This document shows, in pieces, positions 22,546 through 35,514 of a stretch of 64,000 nt of DNA. Each line of letters begins with the position of its first letter. Position 1 is the stretch's first letter. This DNA is from Saxidomus purpurata (taxonomy: Eukaryota > Mollusca > Bivalvia > Venerida > Veneridae): the NCBI GenBank assembly GCA_022818135.1, contig JAFMSR010000010.1, positions 33,394,153 to 33,458,152 on the forward strand. Reading direction: 5' to 3'. A program made the translations under genes and the position numbers. The notes beneath the pieces are model-generated. The model was not told the DNA's origin, ran no database searches, and worked only from the letters and a program-made list of their open reading frames with translations.

Positions 22546-22575
22546 CTTAAAATTTGACTAAATAAACTCTAACTT

Positions 22576-22817
22576 ACTTAGTGTTTAACCTCATTTGACC
22601 TTTTGCATAGCCAGCGACATGAATTGTGATCGGAGCTTTAAGTGCTTTCTATTAAGAGCGAACTCTTAATAACTTTAAGAGCGAACTCTTAATAACTTTA
22701 AGAGCGAACTCTTTATAACTAAGTGATCTCAGTAGTAAGTTTTTGATAGAAATGAAAGACGTTTATTTGAAAATCTGAGCGATTCGATTGGTGGGCAAAT
22801 GGGGTCAAACACTAAGT
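22576..22817. mobile_element. Small MITE, 242 bp, containing palindromic 23 bp repeats
   Basis: The ends ACTTAGTGTTTAACCTCATTTG and the complement of CAAATGGGGTCAAACACTAAGT form an imperfect inverted repeat of 22 bp. Inside, at about 22652-22722, three tandem 23 bp units each contain the palindromic TAAGAGCGAACTCTTA. Confidence 0.65.
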
Positions 22818-23469
22818 TATATTACGAGTATTTTAAACAGCAGCATTGCTTTAAATTCTCTAATACTACAGACTACAGTCCCCAAAGCTTCACTCAATAT
22901 TTCTATTACTTTCGATTGGATATTTATGTCACTATTAATAGTCGGTATTATTAGATTGCACTAATTGATTCAGATCAAACCGAAAGATGGTTTTGTACTC
23001 TAGGTATATTCGCACTGTGACTTCTTAGTGAAATATTATGTAAAATTTGTAAATAGATAAGATCAAGGGTCTAAAACAAAAACATTTTAAGACAAAAATA
23101 TGTCTGTAATGTAACAACTGCTTAACTTCAGCAATGGAGTTCAGCAATGTCGTCCATTGATGCAAATTCAAATAAGTGAAAAAGCCTAAAGCCAATACCA
23201 TGGATTGGCAAGCCCTCGCTGCGCTGTAAGTTACCGTTTTACTGCGATTTTCTTGTACAGTTTCTGCTTTTGCTCTTTTTAAAGAAGACTTTTACTCGTT
23301 TAATCTTTCAGATCAACTAATATATTCATATCGTTATCAATGAATAGTGCTACTGTCCAGCTTTGAGCCAGGACTGAAATAATTTTGCCCGGACTTAACC
23401 ACATCAAAGCTTAAATCAAGAACTGCATTTAACAATTGAATCGTCCGTTCGCTCATACAGAGCTTTTAT

Positions 23470-23790
23470 TCTTCAGGAAAAGTTCAGCAACCATTGACTT
23501 CTAACTCTAAATAAAGATAGATTGTGACTAACTTGAGCGAGGTAAACAACCATGTCCTAATGAGAATCGTCATTGAGTTGACGTTCGTCAAGATTTACAT
23601 TTGCACGCTGTTCAGAGAGATGCTTTTGATACTTAAAGCAATTATGATAGAGAGCCATAGCTACACACCTTTGAAGTTAGTGGTCATAATTACATTTACT
23701 TTCGCACAAAAGATACTTCCTTACCTTAAGAAAATTACCATTTCTAGAAAGCATGTCCTGGGATGTCCCTAGGTAAACAAAATCCCTTTT
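23470..23790 (+). repeat. Old local duplication of the start of the large unit
   Basis: CATTGACTTC, AACTCT, TAAAGATAGATTGTGAC, GAGCTACACACCTTTGAAGT-type blocks and AAGATAC(T/C)TCCTT occur here in the same order as at 23815-24075, but with far more divergence than copies A and B show. The left edge of copy B therefore abuts an older paralogous segment. Confidence 0.75.
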
Positions 23791-24539
23791 CCCCCGTGTC
23801 CCATTATTTGATAATCGTCTTTGAGTCAATCATTGACTTCAAACTCTGCGTAAAGATGGATTATGACCAGCGAGGTAACCAAACCCACTACTTTAACCGT
23901 GTCCCATTATTTGAGAATTGATTGCCAAGGGTCACATTGGTACACTTGATCAGGTTGGTGATGTTAACATTTTACACAGTGTAGAAGAACTGTAGCTACA
24001 CACCTTTGAAGTCAGTGATCAGTATTAAATTTAGTTCCGCAAATAAGATACCTCCTTGCTCTAAGGTAAATGATAATTTTAGAAAATTATGTCACCCGGT
24101 GACCTGTTGTGTTTATTAAATTTCACCTGGATATATATATGTTCTGCAAGGGACATTAACTCATCGAATTTTCTTGTTTTAATTCAGTATATTTGAAAAT
24201 TCACGAGAAACTGTATATTTTTTTTGGAAAACGTCTGTTTTCATCTAATAATGAAACTGTCATAAACAACGATAGTAAGGGATCATAGACGAATAACATA
24301 AATACGAAGTTTAAAATTATAGTTTATTCGATAAATGATTGTCCTGACTGACCAAACAAATTAGTCAATAATATATCTTAGAATAACAGTTTCATTAAAC
24401 TCAAGACAGACTACTAGGTGGCTGACACGCAGAAAGTGTCATTGTCATATTAACAGAATCTTTTAGCGACCAGAATACGTTAATTGCAATCAATTTAACT
24501 GCAAATGTTGCAAGTATCTTAAAGCCAATATAAAAATAA

Positions 24540-27500
24540 AAACACGAATTCCAGGAGGCGTGTTTTTTGACATTTTTGCATGCATAGCCTATTTTTTCAA
24601 ATTCTTCTTCACGTTAGCTATTATGCTGCCTTGTTTTTATTATTTTATATAACCTTCATGGACAACTAGGTAAGTATAACAATCGTCTGATTGCGTTGGG
24701 TATTATCGAAGACGATAGCTTAAATGCCAATCAAAAAGAACGGCCGCTCGGTAAATACTGATAGTTATCGTTTTGAATAAACACTAATGAACGTCGTATT
24801 ATGCAATAATATCCGTTGTATAAATAGAACTCGCAAACTTCAGCTTTTAAGGAAAATAAGTAAAAGGTCAACGGAAATAGTATCAAATGCTCGATAAAGT
24901 TAAAATATTTAAATACTGTTTTTAGAGAAAATCGAATGTTGCCTATTCACGCAATGCTATTTTTGAATCCTGTGAATAAAAGTTGACTTAAGACACTAAG
25001 AAACGGCTAAATATGATCATTAAATAGCAACATCAAAGCAGGTGTTAGAATTTTTGATGGCACACAATATGTTGGCAATGCATTATTCTTTCAAATTCAA
25101 TTCATTTTTATGATCTTCTTTCATGTTTGACGATTACATTGTAAATATTCAAAACATAAGCATCTTAAAATTATTTCCGGAATTTCGACAAGAAATAGGA
25201 TGAACCATTGTAACAAAATGATGACCTGTCATTGCTTTAGAATCATGGTGTGATATTGAACAAAAATATGTAAATGAATAATAGATATCTTTTAAAAGTT
25301 ACTGGCATGAAAATGCTATAAGAAATTGATACAAAATAAACCAGTAACCCTTAATCATTTTCCATCATAACGACATTGAACGAAATTAGAAAAATGTATG
25401 CAGTTAATTAAACAACAGTCCACCTGCCAGTATATCATCGTATATTTTAATGATGTAGTGGGCCGAGTTGTCATTGGAGAATGGGTTATTTGATTATTTT
25501 TACTTGCTGCAAATACTGATCATATCTATAGCTTGTTTCGTAAACGTTATAATATATACATTGTAGTTTTACACATAAAAAATAACACGTAGTTAGTATA
25601 TAAAAATTATCAATTTGACCATATCAGTTGAATAACTGAATAACATCACAGTGAAGCTCAGAATCTAGTTTAAGTGCATGTTAATGTTTACCGTATTGTC
25701 GGATATACACTGACATATTTAGTAGGAAATTTTCATCCAATGAAAACGGCTTATTGGCCTCGCGAGTTTTATCTGACATTTTGACAGAAAAAAAACAGAA
25801 ATAATGCTGCCCACAAATACCCCAGTGTTCTATAGCATGATGAAAACATACCCGAGCACTTGTCCCTCAGATGCAAGCATCACTTTAAGTAACAACCAAG
25901 AAAAAAAGAGCAAGTCACTTATGTGTGCGAAACAATTTTATATCAACTATTCATTTAGAGATAATCGAGTTATAGAACAAAATAAATTTTAAAAAATTCC
26001 CTCAGTGTGTCCATTTACATAATTTGTGTCACATACACTTTTTCAAAGAGTTGAATATGGTTGGTTCAAAGCATTTGTGCAAATTAAATGTTCTCTGAGG
26101 CTGGCGTAAATATATATTTGTAGAATCATTATTGTGTACATTTAACATTTTATCCACGGCCTTTTGTCTTGTGTATGAAGTGCCATCCAAATATATTTGA
26201 TTTTCATATCGAGTCGTTGTCCGTCCACCATCTCTTGTTCTGAAAAAGATGTATTTACAGTTATACAGAATTTAACAGAGTAAGTAGGAACTTGGAAACT
26301 ACGTCTTTAAAACATAAGGATGGTGTTTATGCTATTTCTCTAATTTGAGAAAATGTCAATCAGCAACCTTTAGACTAATAGCGAGTACTATTTAATACAC
26401 TTTTCTAAGAAGATGAAATATGAACGCTGAATATTAAAATGCTTTTAGGAACGGGTCACAAAATAAGTGAAGTGATGAACATACTGTCGAATCACTTGTT
26501 TCTATCATAAAAACTAATTGTGATCGATTTCACTATCTTTTCTTCGTTGCATTTTATAACAAAAGCATTTTGAATACATATTGGGCAAAATCATAATCAT
26601 GCGTCTTTCTTTTGTGATTTGCATTTGTTTTCAAAGTGTACCTATTTTTGACTAAAAAAATTCGCACACGTATGATCCGACGCTCGACTTGGACAATTTC
26701 GAGTTACAGTACAATAAGTTAATTACGAAGGTAATTACCCCCCCCCCCCGATTATATCCAGTGTATTTATTTAAATTCTCTTATCTTTGCTGTTACAAAT
26801 GTAGTTATTTTGGTTTTACGAAGTGCAAGTCTACGATGGGTGTGTCTTTCTTAATGAGTTGATGGCTATATCATGAACAAGGAATACAACTTTTAACCGG
26901 TAGGGAACAATAAACCCCTCCAAATTCAAAGTGCTAGTTTTTGGCATTTTTTCAAGACAATGCCCTCAACACACAAAACATTCCTCTCTGACGGTGTTAT
27001 CTACTTTGTAAGACTGGTTATTCTTTTTTATTGCATATGTTACTATATATTTATCAAATTTGCCTTCATTTTCGGTGATATGGACCGATAAAACAATCAC
27101 GTGACGTAGTGTGCCGATAACTGAAAATTCGTATTGAGGCTATTTCCGGTCAACTGTGCAGCAACGCTAGACTTCGTGAGGGTTGACATAGACGTACGGA
27201 ATGGCGCCGAAAGGACGCAGAAGTCTCTATCTCAACGTTTATTGAATTTACATAGGCTTATTAAGCAGCGAAATGTGTAAACTGACGCGAATGCTTTTGT
27301 GGATAGTATGAATAATTTATTCATTCAATGGTATTTATTTTTATGAAATAGTAGATCTATGAGTATTGCAGGAATGTGCGTTTTGTATCTAAATCTACTT
27401 GTCTTAGCTTTTCCCATATTCAGCAAAACCCATGTTCAACATATGCAATAAAAAGATAATTATACGGAACAGGTATGCCTTTAGGCGATATTGGGACACT

Positions 27501-29559
27501 TCAAATTCAATATCTCACCAAGTGTGTCAATATCGCCTAAAGGCACACCTACCCCGTATACATACACGCTTACAAATATGAACAATTAGTCCACCCCCGA
27601 TCCAGACAAATTTATACATTATTAATTTAAAGATAAGGTGACTGTCTTCACAGAAAAGAATTTTCTTGAACGATTCGAAAATAGAAATTGACTATCTGGT
27701 ATAAGGAAATGCCAATCCTTAATCAAATTATTACGCCAAACTTACAGATAATATGACACGCTAGTAATTACATCGCCATACCACATGTCAACAAGAGGTT
27801 ATGTGATGTCTTAAGACATTATAGCGTTTTCGCCGGTCCATTATAAGTTATACATTCTCACCAGCTGATTGGTAAGGCATTTTCGAACGCAATTACGTGA
27901 TTTAGCAACGTGCATTATTGGAACCTAAATTTGAATTTCTCTGATATCACTTTAAAGATGTATGATCACTTTTAATTTGCTCAATGAATTAATAAGATTT
28001 TAATTATAGAACTCTAAAACAACATTGACCTATTCATGTCTTTCTATATTTACGATGCTTCTTGTTGTTGTCTGAAAGCAGTTCTTAAGTTTTGCAATAT
28101 CAACTGTCCAAGTGAGTTTTAGAAATTCATTCTCATTTAGTAATAAATAAGTAATGTAATAAGTTGAAGTTTTAAGTGACTCCTTTCAGACGTTTTCCAT
28201 ACACGAACCAATCGCTTCTGAGAGAGGCGAAGAAATAGCATCTCTCGGACAGTTGTTCATTAAAAATTTGGTGGACTGATGCGGGCTTGGCGTTTGGTGT
28301 AAAAAACGATGCCTCACAAAGTATCATACCCAGGTTGTATAGACTGCGCATGTTACGACACAACCACGAGACTATTGAGCCCCATTTCAATTACATTAAA
28401 CTAGTGAGGAGTGAGGAGTAAATAAGTTTTTAAGTGTCGGTGGACTTAGTAACATAAGTGTTGTCCAATGAATGAACTCTAGATGACGTATTTGTCTCCA
28501 TTCGCACTGATTACTCTATGACGCCACACTATTTTCAGAAGGTTTATCGACCACTATTTATTTGTGAAACACCACGTTGCTGCAATCTGCCTTTTAAGAT
28601 AATCTGATACTTTATCAAGAGACAACTAATTACCAATCATAATGCAATTCCCAAGAGCTGCATCGAATCACGACCTTGGACTTTTATCACAAGTCGTGTC
28701 CGGTCAACACCGGTAAACAAATATTGATGTCCGAAGGCGAATGTCACAGTAGTCAATATACACCTAAGGGACAAACCTTTATTTTAGGTTCTACAATTAA
28801 TAATGTCGTAGGAGGATAGTTAGTAGTATTGTTTGGATCAATTTACTCTCGGAAGCTTCAAAATTGCCGAGTCACTTTCCGTTTCACTTCTGGAATGGAC
28901 AATATAGAAGCGGATGTACAAAAATTTAATATAAATTTTTTCTTTATTTGTATTGTATTTATCTTATGATTTTTCAAGACAATTGTATATTTCTTGTGAA
29001 TGTTTGAGATACATTTTGAACTTCGTCTCCTGATTTACTCTGACCACACATAGTTCTGAAATAGAATGGTCCATCTTTAAATAAATAAGGATCATTAACT
29101 CCCCAATATAAATATCAAAAAACTTTAAAAGGGTCTATCATAAATAGTCTATACGTATGTATAGTTTGATTGAAGAATACAGTGGTCGGAAAGAAAAACC
29201 ATTTGGCATCAGCAAGGCGAAAATCTATTTTCTTATTTTGCTAGTTTGGGTTTGCGGATTGATTATTATAAATCCGTTCTAGTGCAAAATTATCATGCTT
29301 AACCTTTTGCTTTTGTTTCTAGTTCCTTGATGTAGTGGCAAGATATGAAAATTGAGCTTTCCAAAATTATAGTTTTCTGTAATTCCGGCGATATTTATCA
29401 CGGTTGTCATTACCACATGTGCATACTATTAAGTTGAAGCTGTGTAATCTTGTTTAATGTTTATAAATATTGCTGCTGCTGTTGTTGCTTTAGCATTGTA
29501 TGTTGTCTGGCGTTTATTGTAGTTATCTTTGCTTTCTGCTTTTGGCGTAATATTTTGTT
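24540..29559. other. Non-coding part of the duplicated unit (copy B)
   Basis: It includes the empty sites for both copy A insertions (about 24535 and about 24995) and normal sequence at 25618-25765. No gene is supported. The frame at 25804 stops early relative to copy A. Confidence 0.6.
27471..27550. repeat. Long hairpin in copy B
   Basis: Same structure as 8771-8850. One substitution in the left arm (TTGGGACAC for TTGGCACAC) weakens one pair without compensation, which argues weakly against selection on the stem. Confidence 0.75.
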
Positions 29560-30104
29560 GACATATTGTATCTCAGTCAGTGTTTTGTTTGACTATATGA
29601 CATTTTGTATCTCAGTCAGTGTTTTGTTTGACTATATGACATATTGTATCTCAGTCAGTGTTTTGTTTGACTATATGACATTTTGTATCTCAGCAGTGTT
29701 TTGTTTGACTATATGACATATTGTATCTCAGTCAGTGTTTTGTTTGACTATATGACATATTGTATCTCAGTCAGTGTTTTGTTTGACTATATGACATATT
29801 GTATCTCAGTCAGAGTTTTGTTTGACTATATGACATATTGTATCTCAGTCAGTGTTTTATTTGACTATATGACATATTGTATCTCAGTCAGTGTTTTGTT
29901 TGGCTATATGACATATTGTATCTCAGTCAGTGTTTTGTTTGACTATATGACATATTGTATCTCAGTCAGTGTTTTGTTTGACTATATGACATATTGTATC
30001 TCAGTCAGTGTTTTGTTTGACTATATGACATATTGTATCTCAGTCAGTTTTTTGTTTGACTATATGACATATTGTATCTCAGTCAGTGTTTTGTTTGACT
30101 ATGA
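29560..30104 (+). repeat. 39 bp minisatellite, 14 units (copy B)
   Basis: The same unit as in copy A but exactly twice as many copies. The fourth unit has lost one base (CTCAGCAG), which shifts the frame; a protein under selection would not be expected to tolerate this. A unit variant with TTTTTTG in place of GTGTTTTG occurs near the 3' end of both arrays, so the arrays share ancestry at that end. Confidence 0.9.
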
Positions 30105-31035
30105 GCATTCAACTGATGATCGAAGAAAGACCACTCGTAAAAATAGCAAAACGGTTTTCGGCCTTGGCTTTTGGTTTTCTAGTTTTTCTTCGTGTATGTA
30201 TGGTTTATTGATTCCCATCTGCTTTTGAGTTTTATGTTCTTAGTGGATGTTGTAAATAACCTTTCCAAAAGGACCATGCAGCCTCATTACACTAAATATC
30301 ATTTATATAAATTATTCATACGCCGTTTAATATATTTTTATGAGAGTGAAGTATAAAATTCGAAGGTCTTTGCAAGTACGATTTAGTTAATTTTTTATAG
30401 GGTCTTTCAAAATAATTGATGTCATTACTTACATAACAAATTTTTGTTTTAAAATTTTATTGGTGTATATCTTGTTCGATGATATTTGAAAATGTATTTA
30501 TTCCTTTATAGTAAATTACAGCTTGTTAATCATGGACAGTCTGCGCAATTGCTCTAGCACGACATATTGTATGGCACTCGTTAAATTCATAGTAATGACT
30601 TTTAGATTTAGATTTTTAATAGTTTTGCAATAGTTTCCTGCAATTCTGTTAATTTTTTATCAAGTTGTTTATAAAAATTAAGTCACCTATACAGTTTATA
30701 GTAACAAGAAAATCCCTATAACTGCACGGTATTAATAGTTTATAGTTCAATTTAAGTATGTTATGCTTAGATTTATTTTTGTTACATACTTTTTAACCAA
30801 ATTATTTAATTTGAATTCAACATTCCGGAAATATAAATCCTAGACCTGCTTAAGAAAAAGGCTAAAACTTGTTACAAAATTGAATGCAAATAAAATTGAT
30901 TTTATTAGGCAAAATGCATACCAACAACGTTCAACGAGCCATGCCTGTGTGTTTATCTTGTTGAAGTACAGCGGTAGAACCCGAGGAGAACGTGTTAGTC
31001 AAGCTTTGTTTACAAATGTTGAACCTTCGTTTGTA

Positions 31036-31041
31036 TTTATT
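31036..31041 (-). terminator. Poly(A) signal AATAAA of the IGFBP-domain gene, copy B
   Basis: Same position relative to the stop as in copy A. Confidence 0.6.
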
Positions 31042-31079
31042 TTCTGTAATTATTTACTCGTTACGTTCTTACCTTTCGG

Positions 31080-31445
31080 TTAGTCACTCGTGTTGGTATC
31101 TCTGACATCGTAATACTGTCTTGGAGATTGCCGGCATCTACCGAGGCCAAGCATTAGAGATAAAACTGGATCCGGGTCGCCTGCGTCCGGACGGCATTTT
31201 AACCGTCGGCTACAACGCCCTGTGGTGAGCCCGCAGTATTCTCCCTCCAATCGAGCACAGGTCAAACAACAAGAACATATTCCAGGTTCTCGTACAAGTT
31301 CACATGGTCTTGATATCAAAGGACAAGTTCTTAAAGCACATGGTTCACATTGAAACATACTTCTCATGTCCACATTTTGCGAATGAACAACTGAATAAAT
31401 AAAAGTGAGAATAAAACCAAGGAATATGTGCTTTTGTGGTACCAT
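31080..31445 (-). CDS. Secreted single IGFBP-N-domain protein (perlustrin-like), copy B
   Basis: A 121-residue paralogue or allele of the gene at 12091. A 6-base insertion directly after the start ATG gives MVPQKHIF in place of MQKHIF. Elsewhere I see one substitution in the whole coding region, a silent TCA/TCG in the Ser at the signal-peptide end. All twelve cysteines and the tail are the same. TATA box and poly(A) signal are also kept, so both copies look able to be expressed. The signal peptide remains hydrophobic despite the two added residues. Identity this high fits a very recent duplication or two alleles. Confidence 0.88.
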   Translation of the reverse strand: MVPQKHIFLGFILTFIYSVVHSQNVDMRSMFQCEPCALRTCPLISRPCELVREPGICSCCLTCARLEGEYCGLTTGRCSRRLKCRPDAGDPDPVLSLMLGLGRCRQSPRQYYDVRDTNTSD

Positions 31446-31512
31446 TTCTGAACCGATGGTACTGTGTTCTAGCCAGCTAGGTGAAACTGGTGCCGTCAGT
31501 TAATTTATTGGG

Positions 31513-31520
31513 TATTTATA
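31513..31520 (-). promoter_or_regulatory. TATA box of the IGFBP-domain gene, copy B
   Basis: TATAAATA in the same place as in copy A, 68 bases before the ATG. Confidence 0.65.
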
Positions 31521-32016
31521 ATTCATTACGTAGGACACGCCTACTGTGAAGACAAATTCCAATACTGAAAACAAATCCGTGACCGGTGAGCATTCGACAT
31601 CATTGTTATTGCCAATAGAGATCATGTTGTATTTTATAGCACCATTGCATATTTAACATATGTCGCAATGATTAAAACATAACCTTGGAGTAAGGGTTTT
31701 GGTAATGGAGTTGGTTTTTTTTTCTTTAATGACAGACAACGTAGTTATCAGTATTTGCTTTACAAGTCACACTAAACTAGCAGAGAGGGAACATGTATTT
31801 TTTAATAAACTATCTCGTTGCAACGAGATATAAAAAAAAGAAAAAAGTTCTTATAGTGGAAAAGTTACCAGCTGCTCACTTTATTTTTCTTCAGGTATAC
31901 ATAACGATGAGACAGTTGAGTTCTAGTCAGTGACAAGACAAAATGTACAATTTTTGATTTTGGTCATAATTATTAGATTTGTTGTCAGTTTTTTTATATC
32001 AACTGCTATTGTTGGG

Positions 32017-32640
32017 TTTATTTCAATAAAATGTCGAAAATTGCAGGAAACGCCAGCAGAAAGCATCGCAAAGTTGACGTCATTTTAACGACGTCATCGT
32101 CATTATAGTTTCCGGCGTTTAGTACGCTCAGTATACTTTTTGACGTTAATCCGGGTAACATATTCTGATAATTTCACTGAGTGGCCAGTGAGTTTATCAG
32201 GATATAATTCACCGTTATATTTCGCTAAACCACCGAAAAACATAAAATAAATAGAGGATAATTGTTGGTTTCGGTGTAAGATCACGATATAATTTCACCG
32301 AGAGGGCACCAAAAGTGATATTTTCACGAGTGGTGTTCAGGAGTGAAATTATCGTGATATGACATCGATACCAACAATTTTTCTGTTTATTTTATGTCTC
32401 AAACTCTACGTTTATTTCAATGAAATGTCGAAAATCGCGGGAAACGTCACCAGAAAGCATCGTAAGCATGACGTCATTTTAACGACGCCATTGTCATATG
32501 GTTTTCGGCATTCATTACGCTCGGTATACTTTTTGATGTTAATCCGGGTAACATATTTTGATAATTTTCACTGCGTGGTCAGTGAGTTTGTCGGAATATA
32601 ATTCACCGTTATATTTCGATAAACCACTGGAAAACATAAA
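32017..32640. repeat. Internally repeated element with inverted centre (copy B, intact version)
   Basis: Both about 230 bp units are readable here (32020-32260 and 32407-32640). Each carries GACGTCATTTTAACGACG, then TACGCTC(A/G)GTATACTTTTTGA, then AATCCGGGTAACATATT, then ATAATTCACCGTTATATTTCG. The minus-strand 60-residue frame of the first unit has the same protein sequence in both copies of the large duplication. Confidence 0.6.
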
Positions 32641-33183
32641 ATGAAAAAAGATAATTAAAAAGGGGAACATTACGCCTTGCTATATGTACAGAACGAAATA
32701 TAGATACAATGATTATTAGCAATAAGTGATCCATTCAGTCTGATCATAATCGACTTTGTTCGCAATTCTATCAGCGCTTCTGGCAATTAGTTTCCTATTG
32801 GTCGTGGTAGATATATTAATCTTATTTTGAATTCATTTTGGCAGTCACATAAATCGGACCTCCTCGGTACTTGTCGTTTTTCATATAGTAGTAAGAGATA
32901 TTGTCAGTTTTAGAATCAATGAAGGCGTGCATGACAAACTAAACGACTATTTTTTTTACTTTCTACCTATATATAAGCAACGACGAAAGTATTTTTTACG
33001 AAAGATAAAGGTTTATGGCTTGAACTATTACTTGACAAAATTATATAAAAATAATTATTAGTTTATATAATTTACCAGACAGAATGGGTATATTGTGTAC
33101 CTACAATAGTACAGGGTGTGTACGTTACTTGAGCAGGAATATATTGTTTTTCTATGTATGGTTTTTCTGTATTATTGTATTCA

Positions 33184-33294
33184 ATACTGTTGAAGAATAT
33201 AAATAAAATCAAGACAACACGAAGTTTTCAATTTACATGTTTCAACTTTATGTCTTCGTCAGAAAATATACAACATCTGTATACTGTTGAAGAG
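33184..33294. other. 105 bp present only in copy B, flanked by a short direct repeat
   Basis: TACTGTTGAAGA occurs at both edges. Copy A has a single TACCGTTGAAGA. Loss by recombination between the short repeats in copy A is the simplest reading; insertion in B is also possible. Confidence 0.65.
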
Positions 33295-34424
33295 GAAATA
33301 GATACCATTCTAACAATTTTACACGATTTTGATACTCTAAAATCCTGACAAATGAACGTATGATCATGGCAGAATGGACTTCTTTTCACTAGGTGTTTAT
33401 CTGATTTCGGCAGTTCGTGAACTTTCTTTCTGTAAAAGTGTCACAGGTGTTGCCTGAAGCGGTACGTGATGCAACTCTGGAGAAAGAACTTGTAAAGGCC
33501 TTTTTGTTTTGGGTTAACACATATTGAAAGAGATACATGAGGGTATTGTCATGTAAAATCAGGAAAAAACATGTTCGACGTATGATGATCGCGTTACGTA
33601 GCAGTAGGTCGTGACACAAATATACCTGTTCTTTGTTAGAAAGTCACATAATCGTGCCACCGTGCTTTCAGTTAAGCATGCTGGTTAATTCTGTGACAAA
33701 TCTATTTCTTTCCGTGCTAGTTTTTGGAAAACATTTTTTTAATCTATTAATATTTGCTATAGCGCAGTATTTCTTTCAATAATATTGTAAAAGAAAAGGG
33801 AAAAAACTCAAGTTGACAACGTTTCTTCGTGAATAAGCGACAAAAATATGAGAGAAAAGTATGCGTCAAAATGTCATAGACTAACTAGAACAGAAGTCCA
33901 TCATTATGCTTAAGCCTTTAACAAAACATCAATAGACAGATCAAACAAACAACACATATAAGGAAATAGAAGCACATAGGATAGTTTCACGCCCCCCCCC
34001 CCACCCGATACAGTATTATAACCATGCATATTTTAATCTAGCTCGTTGCATTTTTAAAATAGTTTCAACATAGCTTATAAATTGTTTTATATATTAGAAA
34101 TGATAAATAATCTCCTAAGGTCCTGTTTCTGATTATTAGTATTATGGCTTTATATGTATCAAAATTTATTATATCTATAGTACATGTCATTGGTTTTAAA
34201 AGCATATTTCTTAATTATTGAACAATTTAATCGAACCGGTAATGTACGATGGGCTTTATAGACAAGAAGATTAGAAAATATGCGAATTTGCTATTATAAA
34301 AAGTGGTTACTTAAATATTGTCTCAATAAACATTCTGTGGTTCTTTATTACAAAGATCATAATGGTTCTGGAAAAGAGTATTTTGAAGTGATGTAGGGGT
34401 TTGTAACACCAGATACAGCTCCTT

Positions 34425-35098
34425 TCGAATACAGCTCCCCAGTGAGCTGTATTCGGTGCACATCAACGAATACAGCTCCCTATATAAAATGGGAGCTGTA
34501 TTCGGGGTTCTTGTACCTTTTTTTTCGAATAGGGCGCCCCAGTGACCGATGCAACAAAGACGTATCATTCGTTTATACAAATACGAGGATGCAGTACTTA
34601 GCTCTGGGATGTCTGTCTTTTTGTCCGCACATGTTGGGGCGGACAGTTGAATGAAAAATTGAACTTTAATTACCTTTTTTCTGATATTGGAGAAACATTT
34701 TCTTTCAATAAACTTTCATTGTTTTCATATGACGATAGCACATAAGGCAAAGAAACATGTTGACGGACTGAAGCTCACACACTTCAGGGTATACTACGGC
34801 CTGACAGATGGACGGATAAGATAACAGACAGGGTAGGATAACAGACAGATGGTGGGACAAATAGACGGACGGAATATATGTAACATGCAGTATATTGCAC
34901 GTGTTAGATGTTTTTAGGCGATTAAGGTTCTTAATTTCTATCTGTGGACATTTTAACATAGGGATGATGGTTCTTTATATATTATAATAAAGCAAACATA
35001 GGGAGCTGTATTCGATTTTGCATATGCTTTGCTTCGAATAGAGCTCCGCCTATACCAAGGGAGCTTTATTCGTTAATGTGCACCGAATACAGCTCCCC
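34425..35098. mobile_element. Element bounded by CGAATACAGCTCCC palindromes (copy B)
   Basis: This is the counterpart of 15281-16000, with the same palindromic ends and interior. It has one extra AGATACAGCTCC remnant upstream at about 34411. About 50 bp of the interior present in copy A (near 15440-15490) is missing here. Confidence 0.65.
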
Positions 35099-35514
35099 GG
35101 GTTTAGGTGGGAATCCGGCTGCAGCGGGGTTTGCAACTGAATGTTTTATTTGTAAAGAGGAAACGATAACTGTTTCAAATATGCTATTATTACGTGTGAG
35201 TGATTTGCATCCCTTGAAATTGCTACAGTATCTGGCTCATTTATTTTCAAAATTATCTTTCTCAGAGTGCGTTTTTTTGTATTCGTTAAGCATTCGAAGG
35301 TGAAATGGCTTGAAATGGAAAAAATAAGTAAAAATAAAGTACAGAAAACGGTTGTAAGTTGAGAACAGCGTTTTCGTGCATAGCCAGTGAAACTTTCCGT
35401 CCGCCTTTCTCCGTGTTGTTCACAATCTTGAAGTAGACGGTGTACAGACACAGTATGGGTTTTCGCTCTGTTGTAGACACTTGCTGTTCTTCTATACTTT
35501 ACAATGGTATAAAC

